This document shows positions 25,155 to 34,401 of a stretch of 64,000 bases of DNA, piece after piece. The stretch is from CAZGMN01 sp964645765 (GTDB taxonomy: Bacteria > Acidobacteriota > Aminicenantia > Aminicenantales > Aminicenantaceae). A program made the translations under genes and the position numbers. Each line of letters opens with the position of its first letter. Within the stretch, counting starts at the first letter, position 1. The notes under the pieces are model-generated. The model had not been told where the DNA came from. It was given only the letters and a program-made list of their open reading frames with translations, and did not search any database. The stretch covers positions 1-64,000 of the forward strand of contig CAZYBE010000012.1 in NCBI GenBank assembly GCA_964645765.1. Reading direction: 5' to 3'.

Positions 25155-26327
25155 ATGAAGAAACTCATTTTCCTCGACAACGGGGCCACTTCTTACCCTA
25201 AGCCGCAGGAAGTTTATGAATTCATGGACCATTTTTACAGGAATTTCGGGGTGAACCCAGGCCGATCAGGCTATGACCTCTGCCTTGAAACAGAGCAAAT
25301 GGTGGACGAAACGAGGAAAATGTTGACAAATTTCTTTAACGGTACCGACTCCAACAGACTCTGCTTTTCCTATAATTCGACAGATGCGCTCAACCTGATT
25401 ATCTTCGGCCTGCTCAAGAAGGGAGATCACGCCATCACCACGACCATCGAGCATAACTCCGTCCTCAGGCCGCTCTACCACTTATGGAAGTTCGAAGGAG
25501 TGGAAGTTGACCACATCCCTTTTGACAGCAAGGGGTTCGTGGACCCAGGCGACTTTCCCAAGAAATTCAAAAAAAACACCAAGCTGGTCATCATCAACCA
25601 TGCCTCAAATGTAATTGGCACCATCCAGCCCATCAAGGAGATTGGCCGGCTCTGCCGGGAAAAGGGCATAGTCTTTGCTATCGACGCCTCTCAATCGGCC
25701 GGCAAGATTCCCATCGACATCGAGGCCGCTAACGTCGATGCCGTCGCTTTTACAGGGCATAAATCGCTTCTTGGCCCGACAGGGATCGGCGGGTTGTATG
25801 TCAGAGAAGGCATAGAAATCAGGCATACCAGGGCTGGAGGCACGGGCGTGCGCTCGGCCGTGCGCACCCATCTTGAGGAATACCCCTACAGACTGGAATA
25901 CGGGACTCTGAACATCTTGGGCGTGGCAGGGCTCAACGCAGGCCTCAAATGGATTGAGAAGAAGGGGTTGCAGAATATCCATGAGCAAGAGATGAAGCTG
26001 ACTGCCATGCTCAGGGATGGGCTTCTGGGGGCTGATGGCGTAAGTATCTATTGCCAAGATGATCTGACCGGCCATATCTCCATTTTCAGTTTCAATGTCA
26101 ACGGCTTGGAAGCCTTGAACACGTCCACGATGTTGGATGTGGACTACAATATCGCTTCCAGGTCAGGCCTCCATTGCGCCCCCCTCGTCCATGAACAGTT
26201 GGGCACAGATAAAATCCATGGAGCTGTCCGCTTTGGCATCGGGCCCTTCAACACAGAAGAGGACATCAGGACTGCCATCGAGGCCGCAAAAGAGATTTCC
26301 GAATTTCAGAGGAGAAAATCCTCTTAG
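25155..26327 (+). CDS. Class V aminotransferase / cysteine desulfurase family protein
   Basis: A 390-residue PLP enzyme of the TIGR01977-like cysteine-desulfurase branch. It starts LIFLDNGATSYPKPQEV and has the PLP lysine in FTGHKSLLGPTGIGGLYV, with His-before-Lys and a Cys in the loop RSGLHCAPL that matches the persulfide-bearing Cys of desulfurases. It should release sulfur from cysteine as a protein persulfide. AGGAAG lies seven bases before the ATG; an in-frame ATG at 25098 adds an unrelated basic stretch. It lies between the DsrMK-like pair and dsrC, so feeding sulfur to DsrC is a reasonable inference. Confidence 0.85.
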   Translation: MKKLIFLDNGATSYPKPQEVYEFMDHFYRNFGVNPGRSGYDLCLETEQMVDETRKMLTNFFNGTDSNRLCFSYNSTDALNLIIFGLLKKGDHAITTTIEHNSVLRPLYHLWKFEGVEVDHIPFDSKGFVDPGDFPKKFKKNTKLVIINHASNVIGTIQPIKEIGRLCREKGIVFAIDASQSAGKIPIDIEAANVDAVAFTGHKSLLGPTGIGGLYVREGIEIRHTRAGGTGVRSAVRTHLEEYPYRLEYGTLNILGVAGLNAGLKWIEKKGLQNIHEQEMKLTAMLRDGLLGADGVSIYCQDDLTGHISIFSFNVNGLEALNTSTMLDVDYNIASRSGLHCAPLVHEQLGTDKIHGAVRFGIGPFNTEEDIRTAIEAAKEISEFQRRKSS

Positions 26328-26374
26328 TTAACTATCCGCATCTGCTTTCGCTGGTTATTCCCTTTTTCTCAGCT

Positions 26375-26695
26375 TCAGACACAGCCGTCAGGCTTGGGGA
26401 GTCCGGCAAGCTTGCAGGCTCCTTTGGCAGGACCTGAAGGGAAAAGTTCATAGATGTGCTTCAACGTAAATCCCGTGGTTTTGCAAATTTTCCGGACCAT
26501 CGGAGCCAGGCTGTTCTCAAGATAATAATCCCGGATATAGCGGATGACAGCCCAGTGTTCATCGGTAAGTTGTTCTATTCTTTCTGCTTCTTTAGCCAGG
26601 GCTGCTGCCACATCTTCATCCCATTCCTCTGGATGAGCCAAAAAGCCCTCTTCATTCGTCTCGTATCTCTTTCCTTTGACATCAATCTCAGGCAA
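26375..26695 (-). CDS. dsrC: DsrC/TusE-family sulfur-carrier protein with both C-terminal cysteines
   Basis: A 106-residue DsrC. The family pattern is clear: EIDVKGKRYETNEEGFL, EEWDEDVA, LTDEHWAVIRYIRDYY and the flexible C-terminal arm ending AGLPKPDGCV. Both redox cysteines are present: Cys105 (penultimate) and Cys94 exactly ten residues earlier, the arrangement of true DsrC rather than TusE, which keeps only the last. DsrC carries sulfur as a trisulfide and is recycled by DsrMK. The start is TTG with GAGGAG eight bases upstream; an ATG overlapping that region is out of frame. It is convergent with the aminotransferase gene. Confidence 0.93.
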   Translation of the reverse strand: MPEIDVKGKRYETNEEGFLAHPEEWDEDVAAALAKEAERIEQLTDEHWAVIRYIRDYYLENSLAPMVRKICKTTGFTLKHIYELFPSGPAKGACKLAGLPKPDGCV

Positions 26696-26918
26696 TTGGG
26701 CATCTCCTCTTTTTTTTGTAATCTCGCGAGTTGACGGCGTATTATAACACAGAGCCTCAGAATGTCTCCATCGCTTTAGTCAGGGAAAAAGAACTTCTTT
26801 ATGATGAAAAGCAGATTAAGAATGCTTCCAGCTTAAAATCAAAGATTGCCTCCTCCTCAATGCTTGTCCTTGAATACGGTCTTGCTTTGAAGGAGAAAAG
26901 AATAGGCAATTCGCTTTC

Positions 26919-27665
26919 TTAGACCACGATTGCTGAAGCATGGGGATTCATCGGGTTAATTCTGGCTACAAGCGAAAAGAGAAATGGATAGCTGTCTTTA
27001 AGATGCTCGGCATAGCTCATCCATTCACCAGTCAACTGGGAATAGGCCCTTTTCATGTCCCCAGCCAGATGTTGGTAATCAGATTCTGGCAGGTTTTCCA
27101 ACTTGTCCTCCCTGAAGGCCAGCTCTTCCGTCAAATGAAAAATTGCCCAGAGAACGTCGGTGAAGCGCTCGTGTTCGAGTAGATTGGGATTTTCAAGAAG
27201 ATTGAGCAAAAACGGTCTTTTGCTGAGAAGAAAATCTCGAAGCTGAGAGAGATGAGACTTGTCGATTTTGATCTCATAAGAGAAGCTTCTTGCCTCGGCT
27301 ATTGCTTTTCTAAAATCCTTTTTATTCCATTCCGGCCTGATTTCTAACTCTTTTTCTAAGCTCTCAGCATTTCTAACGAAAAAGGAAAATTTTCTTAGAA
27401 GCTCCATTCCAACCTCACTGAAAAAAGTGCCGATGACCATGTTCAACTTGTTCATAAGGGCCTTTTTCTCTCTCCGGGTGAGCAAGCGTTCGATGAACAG
27501 AATGACGAGGAGGACGTCGAGAAAGAGAAAAGCTATATCTCCTGCCATATAGATAAAAATATGATGCAGGTCTCGAAAGATTAGGTAATGGATGGTGTAA
27601 GTCAAAGCTGAAGCACCGATGAGAAGCAGGCTGACGGATAATGTCCAGTTGAGTTTTCCTTTCAT
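26919..27665 (-). CDS. Hypothetical membrane protein with two helices and a long cytoplasmic domain
   Basis: A 248-residue protein with two transmembrane helices (about 8-28 and 35-60) followed by a soluble helical domain rich in charged residues (RREKKALMNKLN, then FRKAIAEARSF, LLENPNLLEHERFTDVLWAIFHLTEEL). AAGGAGGT lies nine bases before the ATG, a very good site. I recognise no named family, though similar proteins seem common in uncultured anaerobes. Neighbours give no clue: it lies between dsrC and the decayed amidohydrolase. Confidence 0.55.
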   Translation of the reverse strand: MKGKLNWTLSVSLLLIGASALTYTIHYLIFRDLHHIFIYMAGDIAFLFLDVLLVILFIERLLTRREKKALMNKLNMVIGTFFSEVGMELLRKFSFFVRNAESLEKELEIRPEWNKKDFRKAIAEARSFSYEIKIDKSHLSQLRDFLLSKRPFLLNLLENPNLLEHERFTDVLWAIFHLTEELAFREDKLENLPESDYQHLAGDMKRAYSQLTGEWMSYAEHLKDSYPFLFSLVARINPMNPHASAIVV

Positions 27666-27990
27666 TTGCGGATGACCTCCTTTCTATCGCTCGGAAGACA
27701 GTTATTTTCCTGCAGCAAAAAGCTGCTTAACTGCTTCCAAGAATCAAAATAAATTTTCATTCACTTCGAATAAATAAATAGGTTTAAGGGACTAGAGCTT
27801 TTTTGTCAATCGCCAAATACGAAATTGTTGATAAAGAGCCAGATTAGATAACCAGAGCAAAAAAGACCTTCGAAATCAAAGAGTCCATTGATCACAAATC
27901 ATTATCTAAAAAATTTGTCTTTATATATGGTAAATCCATAATTATCAATTAGATATAAGTGCTTTGGCGCAAAAAAATGCCTACAAAAAA

Positions 27991-28020
27991 TTGACAGAAG
28001 TTTCCGACTTGGAATAGAAT
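27991..28020 (+). promoter_or_regulatory. Promoter upstream of the amidohydrolase remnant
   Basis: TTGACA (27991-27996) and TAGAAT (28015-28020) are 18 bases apart, ahead of the ATG at 28037 of a broken gene. The gap from 27666 to here shows nothing else recognisable. Confidence 0.5.
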
Positions 28021-28036
28021 TTATGTTTCACTATCT

Positions 28037-28266
28037 ATGCTTCAAAAAGATGTGAGAAGAGGCTGGTTTCTTTTTTTTACAGGACTGGCTATATTTTCTC
28101 CCTATTCTCCTGCGTCTCCTCGAAGAAACCTTATGGCATTGTCGCAAAAAACCGTCTTATCGTTGATGGGACAGACAACCCGCGGTTTAGGGCTGATATC
28201 GGAATAAAGGATAAGAAGATTTCTAAGGTTGGCTGGATAGATAAAAATCAAAATAATTATCTATGA
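28037..28266 (+). pseudogene. Decayed N-terminus of a D-aminoacylase-type amidohydrolase
   Basis: An ATG at 28037 opens a leader-like sequence (MLQKDVRRGWFLFF, then a hydrophobic run) that runs out of register near 28110-28130. In a second frame, 28132-28266 encodes YGIVAKNRLIVDGTDNP and then FRADIGIKDKKISKVGWI before a stop. This matches the conserved start of N-acyl-D-amino-acid deacylases and related dihydroorotase-like amidohydrolases, typically NGxIVDGTGNPWFxADIGI. The roughly 450 residues that should follow, with all metal ligands, are missing. It keeps an apparent promoter, so the loss may be recent. Confidence 0.6.
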
Positions 28267-28319
28267 GAGGCAAAAATAAGAGTTAAGCAGCTCCAAGCAA
28301 GGTTGCTTGAGTAAAAGCG

Positions 28320-29306
28320 GTGACAAAGTTCAATCCAAATAATGCCATTGAGTTTCTCTTGGCAAGAGGGAATCTGCCCATCCTTTACTGGTTGAAAAAA
28401 GAGATTCTCGAAGTTCCAACAGAAAGGGAGTATAAGAATCTGCAGAAATTCGCCTCGCGAATAAGAATTTTAAAAGCACAAAAATCAAACGGCGGCTGGT
28501 GCAAAAGAAGGTATGAAGGCCATTCTCGCTGGGAAAAAACATATTACATTGTTGAGACATTAAGAAATCTTTTCAGACTCTACGATTATGCCTGCTCACT
28601 CGAGGAGCCGGGAATTCAAAAGGCAATTAGCTTCCTGTTTTCAACACAGTCTAAAGAAGGGGATTTCCGCGGTGCTTATTTTAATGAATACTCTCCGACT
28701 TATCACGCCTTAACCCTTGAGATTCTCTGTCTTTATGGCATGGAGAACGATAAAAAGACACAGAAAGGATTCCGCTGGATTATCAAAAATAGGCAGGAGG
28801 ATGGAGGCTGGGTCATTCCTTATCGAACAATCGACCAGGAACAGCTAAAAAATCGTTATAATTTTAAAGCCCAGCTAAAGCTCGAACCAGTAAAACCTGA
28901 TAAATCTCGGCCCTTCTCCCACCTTGTTACCGGCATGGTTCTTCGGGCTCTTGCCGCATCTCCCAGTTGGAGAAAAAGCAAGGAGGCAAAAAAAGCCGGC
29001 GAGCTGATGCTGAGCCGGCTTTTCAAGGAGGATGAGTACGAAGACCGGCGTCCTCCCACATTCTGGGAGGAAATTAGCTATCCCTTCTGGGCAACTGATA
29101 TTTTGAGCTGCCTCGATTCTCTTTCCAAGGTCGGCTTCAGCATGGAAGATGAAAGAATCCAAAAAGGGTTAGAATGGCTGATGAAAAAACAGACCAAGCA
29201 AGGTTACTGGGAAGCAGGGAATAAAAAGTCCTCTTTGGAAGACCATCTCTGGGTGACATTTGCTGTCTTGAGGGTCTTGAAAAGATTCGGATTGATAGAA
29301 GTTTAG
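28320..29306 (+). CDS. Prenyltransferase/squalene-cyclase-type alpha-toroid repeat protein
   Basis: A 328-residue helical protein with repeats of the terpenoid-cyclase toroid type: SNGGWCKRR, EGDFRGAYF, EDGGWVIPY and QGYWEAG, each followed by a helix pair (YYIVETLRNLFRL, YHALTLEILCLYG, LVTGMVLRALAA, HLWVTFAVLRVLKRFG). It lacks the DXDD or QW-box set of a true squalene-hopene cyclase and is half its size. Similar MAG proteins are often misnamed nitrogenase-associated. Function is unknown. The start is a GTG at 28320 without a clear Shine-Dalgarno. folK follows 19 bases after the stop. Confidence 0.65.
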   Translation: MTKFNPNNAIEFLLARGNLPILYWLKKEILEVPTEREYKNLQKFASRIRILKAQKSNGGWCKRRYEGHSRWEKTYYIVETLRNLFRLYDYACSLEEPGIQKAISFLFSTQSKEGDFRGAYFNEYSPTYHALTLEILCLYGMENDKKTQKGFRWIIKNRQEDGGWVIPYRTIDQEQLKNRYNFKAQLKLEPVKPDKSRPFSHLVTGMVLRALAASPSWRKSKEAKKAGELMLSRLFKEDEYEDRRPPTFWEEISYPFWATDILSCLDSLSKVGFSMEDERIQKGLEWLMKKQTKQGYWEAGNKKSSLEDHLWVTFAVLRVLKRFGLIEV

Positions 29307-29325
29307 CTTTTAACGAGTGCTCAAT

Positions 29326-29802
29326 ATGAGATACTTGCTAAGCTTGGGCAGCAACCTTGGAGACCGAGAAAAAAATTTAGCTCGTGCTCTCTCTTTTCTG
29401 GAGGAGGGGGGAGTTAAAATTTTTAAGACATCTTCTATTTATGAAACTCAACCCGTTGATATTCCTTCCGAATATTGGTTCTACAATCAGGTCATCGAGG
29501 TTCAGGCTGCGGCCGGCCCGAAGGACTTCTTGGCCTTGATCAAAAGAATCGAGAAAAAAATGGGAAGAAAGGCTGAGGCCAGGAGGGCTAACCGGATTAT
29601 TGATATAGATATTCTTTTAGCTGAGGGAAAAGTCATCCGGACTGAAGAGTTGGAAATTCCCCATCCCAGGATGGAAAAGAGAAATTTTGTGCTCATTCCT
29701 CTCATGGAGATTTCCCCTGATGCAGTCCATCCGACACTGGGAGAAAGCATAAGAGACTTATCGAAAAAATCAAAGGACGACTCGGTTGTCAAACGATTAT
29801 GA
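29326..29802 (+). CDS. folK: Folate pathway kinase FolK (HPPK)
   Basis: A 158-residue 6-hydroxymethyl-7,8-dihydropterin pyrophosphokinase, which transfers pyrophosphate from ATP to the pterin for folate synthesis. The pattern is standard: YLLSLGSNLGDREKNL, SSIYETQPVD, FYNQVIEV, RRANRIIDIDILL (metal-binding Asp pair) and IPHPRMEKRNFVLIPLMEI. The ATG at 29326 is preferred, as its product begins like other FolK proteins; a GTG nine bases upstream is in frame. Neither has a clear ribosome site, so coupling to the upstream toroid-protein gene is possible. Folate supply also serves the AICAR formyltransferase in this window. Confidence 0.92.
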   Translation: MRYLLSLGSNLGDREKNLARALSFLEEGGVKIFKTSSIYETQPVDIPSEYWFYNQVIEVQAAAGPKDFLALIKRIEKKMGRKAEARRANRIIDIDILLAEGKVIRTEELEIPHPRMEKRNFVLIPLMEISPDAVHPTLGESIRDLSKKSKDDSVVKRL

Positions 29803-29964
29803 TCTAAACCAGAAGGCCATCAGTCATAAGCATAAAATTAGTGATAATCCAGGACGGGAAGCGTTTCGAATTCCATGTTCAAAGAATGATCAGGTGATAA
29901 GAGACGATTCCTCTAGTGCAGATGATCTTTACAACCAAGCGTGTGTTGGTGTAATTAATACCAA

Positions 29965-32172
29965 ATGAGAAAAGTAGTCTTCATATTTTCAATATTTTTC
30001 ATCTCGGCCATCGAATCGCTCGCCGTTGAAATCAAAGGAAAGGTTGTGAATCTTGAGGGAAAACCCGTTGCCCAAAGTGTCATTTTCCACGCCTCAAGCG
30101 GCGGCAAGACCCTCTCAGATGAAGAGGGCCGTTTCAGCCTATCTTTTCCTGAAGAAGAAAAGATAAGGCTGAAGATCATTCACCGGGATTATATCGACCA
30201 GGAAGTTGTCCTTTCAGCCAAAGAGGCACAAAGAGAAATAGTCATAACGCTCGTTCCTTACATAATCCAGAGAGAAGAGATAGTGGTGACGGCATTGAGG
30301 TATCCTGAATCTTCGGCAAGCGTCCCTGCCGCTGAAACAGTCGTTTCTAAAGAGACGCTCGAAGAAAAGATGGCCCCGAATATCACTGAAGGCCTTTCAA
30401 CTATTCCTGGAGTCTCCACCCTCGGGTCGGGCGGCTTTTCTATAGTTCCTAACATTCGTGGCCTGGCAAGAAGTCGAGTACTGATTCTGATCGACAACGC
30501 CCGGATAACAAGCGACAGGCGCACTGGACCCAATGCTTCTTTTATCGAACTCAATGACATCGAAAAAATTGAAGTCCTGAGAAGCCCTTCCTCTGTCTTC
30601 TATGGCTCGGATGCCATGGGAGGAGTCATCCACATCCTGACCAAAAAGCCAGCCATGGAAGGGAAACCGAAAGGGATCGCCAATTTCAAGTATGGCTCGA
30701 TAAACCAGGAAAAAGGAATTGGCTTTTCAGTCGAGGGAAGCCGGAAAAACACCGGATTTTATCTCTCTTTCCAGGGCGGGGATGCAGAGAACTACTCCTC
30801 TCCTCAGGGTGAAGTGCTCCAGTCTTATTACACACAGGGTACTCTATTTGGAAAGATCTCGCACATGACTGAGAAGAGAGAGATTCACCTGAGCTTTCTC
30901 GGCTCAAGGGGACACAACATTGGGAAGCCAGCCCAAGATAGTTCCACTCGGCCCACCTGGTATCCCAGAGAAACCCAGAATCTTCTTCAGTTCCATTGGC
31001 TTGAGAAGGGAATTTTTGGAGGAGGGGAGCTGGCCTTCCAGGCCTTCTTTAATCCCAATTTCTTGGAAACAAAAAGAGAGAGATTCGAACCCTACAGGAC
31101 AGAGGAATCCAGGACAGAAAGCAAGGATTACGGGTTCCATCTTTCATACAGGAAAAAAGTTGGACAATATCTTGGCTTGACAGGAGGGATTGATTTTTAT
31201 GGAAGGGCCTCGGTGAGAGCAAAAAATGTCTATAAAACATTTGATTCAGATTTTGATTCCTCCGGAAACCTTATCGAGGAAATTGAAGAATGGCCTTTCA
31301 CTGAGGGAGACAGAAAAGACCTTGGCCTCTTCTTCTCGGCTGATTACTCAGGTATAAGAAATCTTGACCTGGTAGGTGGGATTCGCTGGGATTTCTTGCG
31401 AATGAAAGCTCTTCAGGGAGACACTCCTCCTGCGCAGAGAAGAGACTACAGCCCCTGGACAGGATTTCTGGGGAGTTCTTTCAAAATCACAAAAGAGATT
31501 GTTGCCTTTGCCAATCTATCCAAAGCCTACAGGGCTCCGGGCCCGAGCGAATTATTCTATACGGGAATAACTGGCCGGGGAATGATCATCTCCCAGCCCG
31601 GCCTTAGGCCGGAGACAAGTTTGAACCTTGATGCAGGCCTGAAGTTTATCTTCAAACGCTGGTTTTTTGGTCTCTACTCTTTTTATTATGAGATAGATGA
31701 CCTGATAGAGCGATATCTTCTTAATCCGGCAGAAAGCATCTATACCTACGGGAATATTGACCAAGGCAAAATCAACGGCTATGAACTCGAATTGGAATAT
31801 TATCCTGCTCAGGGCTGGAAAATATTCGGCAACTTCTTCTCATTCAAAGGAAAAAGCAAGATCACAGAAAATCCCTTGAATGATGTTCCCCCTTTTCGTC
31901 TCTATGCTGGAACAAGGTTCTGGATAGGCCGCTTCTCGGCAGAAATCAACACGACACTCCAGCAGAAAAAAAAGGACCCAGGCCCAGCCGAGGTCGAAAT
32001 CCCAGGCTATGGGTTGGTCAATCTAAAAGCCAGCTTCCTCTCTGTGCAAAATTTTCGCCTCTACTTTATCCTCTCTAACCTGCTCAACAAATACTATCTG
32101 GCAAGACCTGATCCTGACGGAATAGAAGAGCCTGGCAGGAGCCTCATTCTCGGGATGAGTTATTCCTTTTAA
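29965..32172 (+). CDS. TonB-dependent outer-membrane receptor
   Basis: A 735-residue receptor: signal peptide (about 1-20), a carboxypeptidase-regulatory-like beta domain (VEIKGKVVNLEGKPVAQ to about 90), a TonB box region (EEIVVTA), a plug (VPNIRGLARSRVLILIDNARI, IEKIEVLRSPSSVFYGSDAMGGVIHILTK split by usual spacing) and a 22-strand-type barrel ending in the aromatic LGMSYSF. It imports a bound ligand using TonB energy. The ligand cannot be read from sequence; the S9 peptidase gene 65 bases downstream and nearby hydrolases suggest peptides rather than metal complexes, as inference. The leader has no strong Shine-Dalgarno. Confidence 0.92.
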   Translation: MRKVVFIFSIFFISAIESLAVEIKGKVVNLEGKPVAQSVIFHASSGGKTLSDEEGRFSLSFPEEEKIRLKIIHRDYIDQEVVLSAKEAQREIVITLVPYIIQREEIVVTALRYPESSASVPAAETVVSKETLEEKMAPNITEGLSTIPGVSTLGSGGFSIVPNIRGLARSRVLILIDNARITSDRRTGPNASFIELNDIEKIEVLRSPSSVFYGSDAMGGVIHILTKKPAMEGKPKGIANFKYGSINQEKGIGFSVEGSRKNTGFYLSFQGGDAENYSSPQGEVLQSYYTQGTLFGKISHMTEKREIHLSFLGSRGHNIGKPAQDSSTRPTWYPRETQNLLQFHWLEKGIFGGGELAFQAFFNPNFLETKRERFEPYRTEESRTESKDYGFHLSYRKKVGQYLGLTGGIDFYGRASVRAKNVYKTFDSDFDSSGNLIEEIEEWPFTEGDRKDLGLFFSADYSGIRNLDLVGGIRWDFLRMKALQGDTPPAQRRDYSPWTGFLGSSFKITKEIVAFANLSKAYRAPGPSELFYTGITGRGMIISQPGLRPETSLNLDAGLKFIFKRWFFGLYSFYYEIDDLIERYLLNPAESIYTYGNIDQGKINGYELELEYYPAQGWKIFGNFFSFKGKSKITENPLNDVPPFRLYAGTRFWIGRFSAEINTTLQQKKKDPGPAEVEIPGYGLVNLKASFLSVQNFRLYFILSNLLNKYYLARPDPDGIEEPGRSLILGMSYSF

Positions 32173-32237
32173 AAATTTAAACAGAGTATCACAGAATCTC
32201 GATGAGGCGGAAAAAACCATACTAGAGGGAGGGAAAA

Positions 32238-34343
32238 ATGAACCTTTCTATTTTTAAGAAAAAGTCAGTGCTTTTCTCAACTGTAGTCTTTCTACTTTCA
32301 TCATTTTCTTTAGCACAGCCCCGATCTTACACTTTGGAGTCCATCATGAGCTGTGCATTCCCATCAAACCTGGTGGCATCTCCTCAAGGCGACATTGTCG
32401 CCTGGGTCTTTAACTGGCAGGGGAAGCGGAATATCTGGGTGGCCAAAGGTCCTGAGTATAAAGCTCAACAACTCACCCAGTATTCCCTGGATGACGGCCA
32501 GGAGTTGGGGGAGCTTGCCTTTAGCTCGGACGGGACAATCATCGTCTTTGTTAGAGGCGGCTCAGCCAATCGGGCTGGAGAGAATCCCAACCCCACTTCC
32601 TCCCCGGGGGGAGCTGAACAGGCTGTCTGGGCGATTAAAGTTGAAGGTGGCGAACCCTGGAAAATCGGGCTGGGAAGCAATCCTTTGCCTTCGCCGGCTG
32701 GCAACTCACTGGTTTATAGCCTTAGAAATCAAATCTATTTTGCCTCGATCGATGGGTCTTCTAAACCAGAGTTGCTTTTTAAAGCTCGAGGAAGCAATGG
32801 CTCTCCTGCCTGGTCTCCTGACGGCTCTAAGCTTGCTTTTGTCAGCAGCAGGGAAGACCATAGCTTCATCGGAGTTTACGATTTCAAGAGCAAATCGATA
32901 ATGTGGATTTCTCCTTCTGTTGACAGGGATAGATATCCAGTCTGGTCTCCGTGCGGAAAATACATAGCTTTTATCCGCTTTCCCGGAATGAGCTCTGTCG
33001 CTTTTTCTAGAGGAGGAGAAAAATTCTCCTTGATGAAGGCTGATGCCGAAAAAGGGGAAGTCCAAGAAATATGGCAATGTCCAAACGAGACTGGTGGCTT
33101 CTCCCAGTCTTATCCTGCCGAGACTCTTCGCTGGGCAGCAGACGGTCTACTCGTTTTTTACTCTGAGCATGAAAAGTGGCTGCATCTTTACTCTTTATCC
33201 TGCAAAGACATGAAATTGACCTGCCTCACTCCTGGAGAATATGAAGTCGAGGACAGCTTCCTTTCAAAGGACGGCAAGGCTCTAATCTTCAACTCTAACT
33301 ATGCTGACATCGACCGCAGGCATCTCTGGTCAGTTCCAGTAAAAGGAGGTGAGCCTAAACTTCTAACTCCAGGGCAGGGGATTGAGTGGTCTCCAGTCCT
33401 GACCTCAAACAGCAATGATTTGGTCTTTTTCTGCTCAACCTTCTCCCAGCCCGCAGCTCCTGCTGTCATGGACCTAAAAGATAAGAAGAGACGCATCATA
33501 GCCGCAGAGGTTATCCCCAACGAATTTCCTTTAAAAGAACTGGTCGAACCTCAACAAGTCATTGTTAAAACACCTGATGGGCTGGATATCCACTGCCAAC
33601 TCTTTCTCCCTAAGGGCGCTAAGCCTGGAGATAAGCGGCCAGCTGTCGTCTTCATGCATGGCGGCCCGATTCGGCAGATGCTCCTCGGCTGGCACATGCG
33701 GGAGTATTATCATAATTCTTACGCCTTTAACCAATACTTGGCAAGCAAAGGCTACTTAGTGCTTTCAGTGAATTTCCGCTCTGGCATTGGATACGGGTTC
33801 GATTTCCGCCAAGCTCCCAATCAAGGCCCTCGTGGAGCTTCCGAATACCAGGATATTGTGGCTGCTGGCAAATACCTCCAGAAGCGGCCTGAAGTTGACC
33901 CGAACAAAATAGGCCTCTGGGGAGGGTCTTACGGCGGATACCTGACTGCCCTCGGGCTTGCCCGGGATTCTGAGCTGTTTGCCGCTGGTGTCGACCTCCA
34001 TGGTGTTCACGACTGGTCCGTCTTCGGAAGACGCCGCGAAGGCGGAGGATGGGGAATTCAAGGCGAAGAGCTGATGAATATGGCTTATCAATCTTCCCCT
34101 GTGGCCGATGTCTATTTCTGGTCTTCGCCTGTTCTCTTTGTCCACGGAGATGATGACAGGAATGTCGACTTCATTCAGACAACAGATTTAGTTCAACGCC
34201 TGAGAAAATTGGGCAAAGCCCATGTTGAGGCTCTTGTCTTTCCGGATGAAGTCCACAGCTTTCTCCGCCATGACATCTGGCTAAAAGTCTACAGAGCAGC
34301 TGCGGACTTTTTTGACAGATTCCTTAAAAATAAGAATCAGTGA
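32238..34343 (+). CDS. Secreted S9-family prolyl-oligopeptidase-like peptidase
   Basis: A 701-residue S9C-type peptidase with a signal peptide (cleavage near SLAQP, residue 26), an N-terminal beta-propeller with repeats such as SPAWSPDGSKLAFVSSRED and RYPVWSPCGKYIAF, and a C-terminal alpha/beta-hydrolase. Catalytic residues: Ser in GLWGGSYGGYLT, Asp in FVHGDDDRNVD and His in DEVHSFLRHD. It should trim short peptides in the periplasm. GAGGGAGGG precedes the ATG, and the TonB receptor gene is 65 bases upstream on the same strand, so they probably share a transcript. Confidence 0.93.
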   Translation: MNLSIFKKKSVLFSTVVFLLSSFSLAQPRSYTLESIMSCAFPSNLVASPQGDIVAWVFNWQGKRNIWVAKGPEYKAQQLTQYSLDDGQELGELAFSSDGTIIVFVRGGSANRAGENPNPTSSPGGAEQAVWAIKVEGGEPWKIGLGSNPLPSPAGNSLVYSLRNQIYFASIDGSSKPELLFKARGSNGSPAWSPDGSKLAFVSSREDHSFIGVYDFKSKSIMWISPSVDRDRYPVWSPCGKYIAFIRFPGMSSVAFSRGGEKFSLMKADAEKGEVQEIWQCPNETGGFSQSYPAETLRWAADGLLVFYSEHEKWLHLYSLSCKDMKLTCLTPGEYEVEDSFLSKDGKALIFNSNYADIDRRHLWSVPVKGGEPKLLTPGQGIEWSPVLTSNSNDLVFFCSTFSQPAAPAVMDLKDKKRRIIAAEVIPNEFPLKELVEPQQVIVKTPDGLDIHCQLFLPKGAKPGDKRPAVVFMHGGPIRQMLLGWHMREYYHNSYAFNQYLASKGYLVLSVNFRSGIGYGFDFRQAPNQGPRGASEYQDIVAAGKYLQKRPEVDPNKIGLWGGSYGGYLTALGLARDSELFAAGVDLHGVHDWSVFGRRREGGGWGIQGEELMNMAYQSSPVADVYFWSSPVLFVHGDDDRNVDFIQTTDLVQRLRKLGKAHVEALVFPDEVHSFLRHDIWLKVYRAAADFFDRFLKNKNQ

Positions 34344-34401
34344 TAATTATAGAATTGTGGCAAGGCGCTCTGGCTATGACGGAATTTGGGGTGCTTCCTT
34401 T

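Noticed and set aside
26731..26922. A 63-residue plus-strand frame after dsrC, faintly like the start of a RadC/JAB-domain protein
   Set aside because: TTG start without a ribosome site, similarity too weak to support even a pseudogene call.
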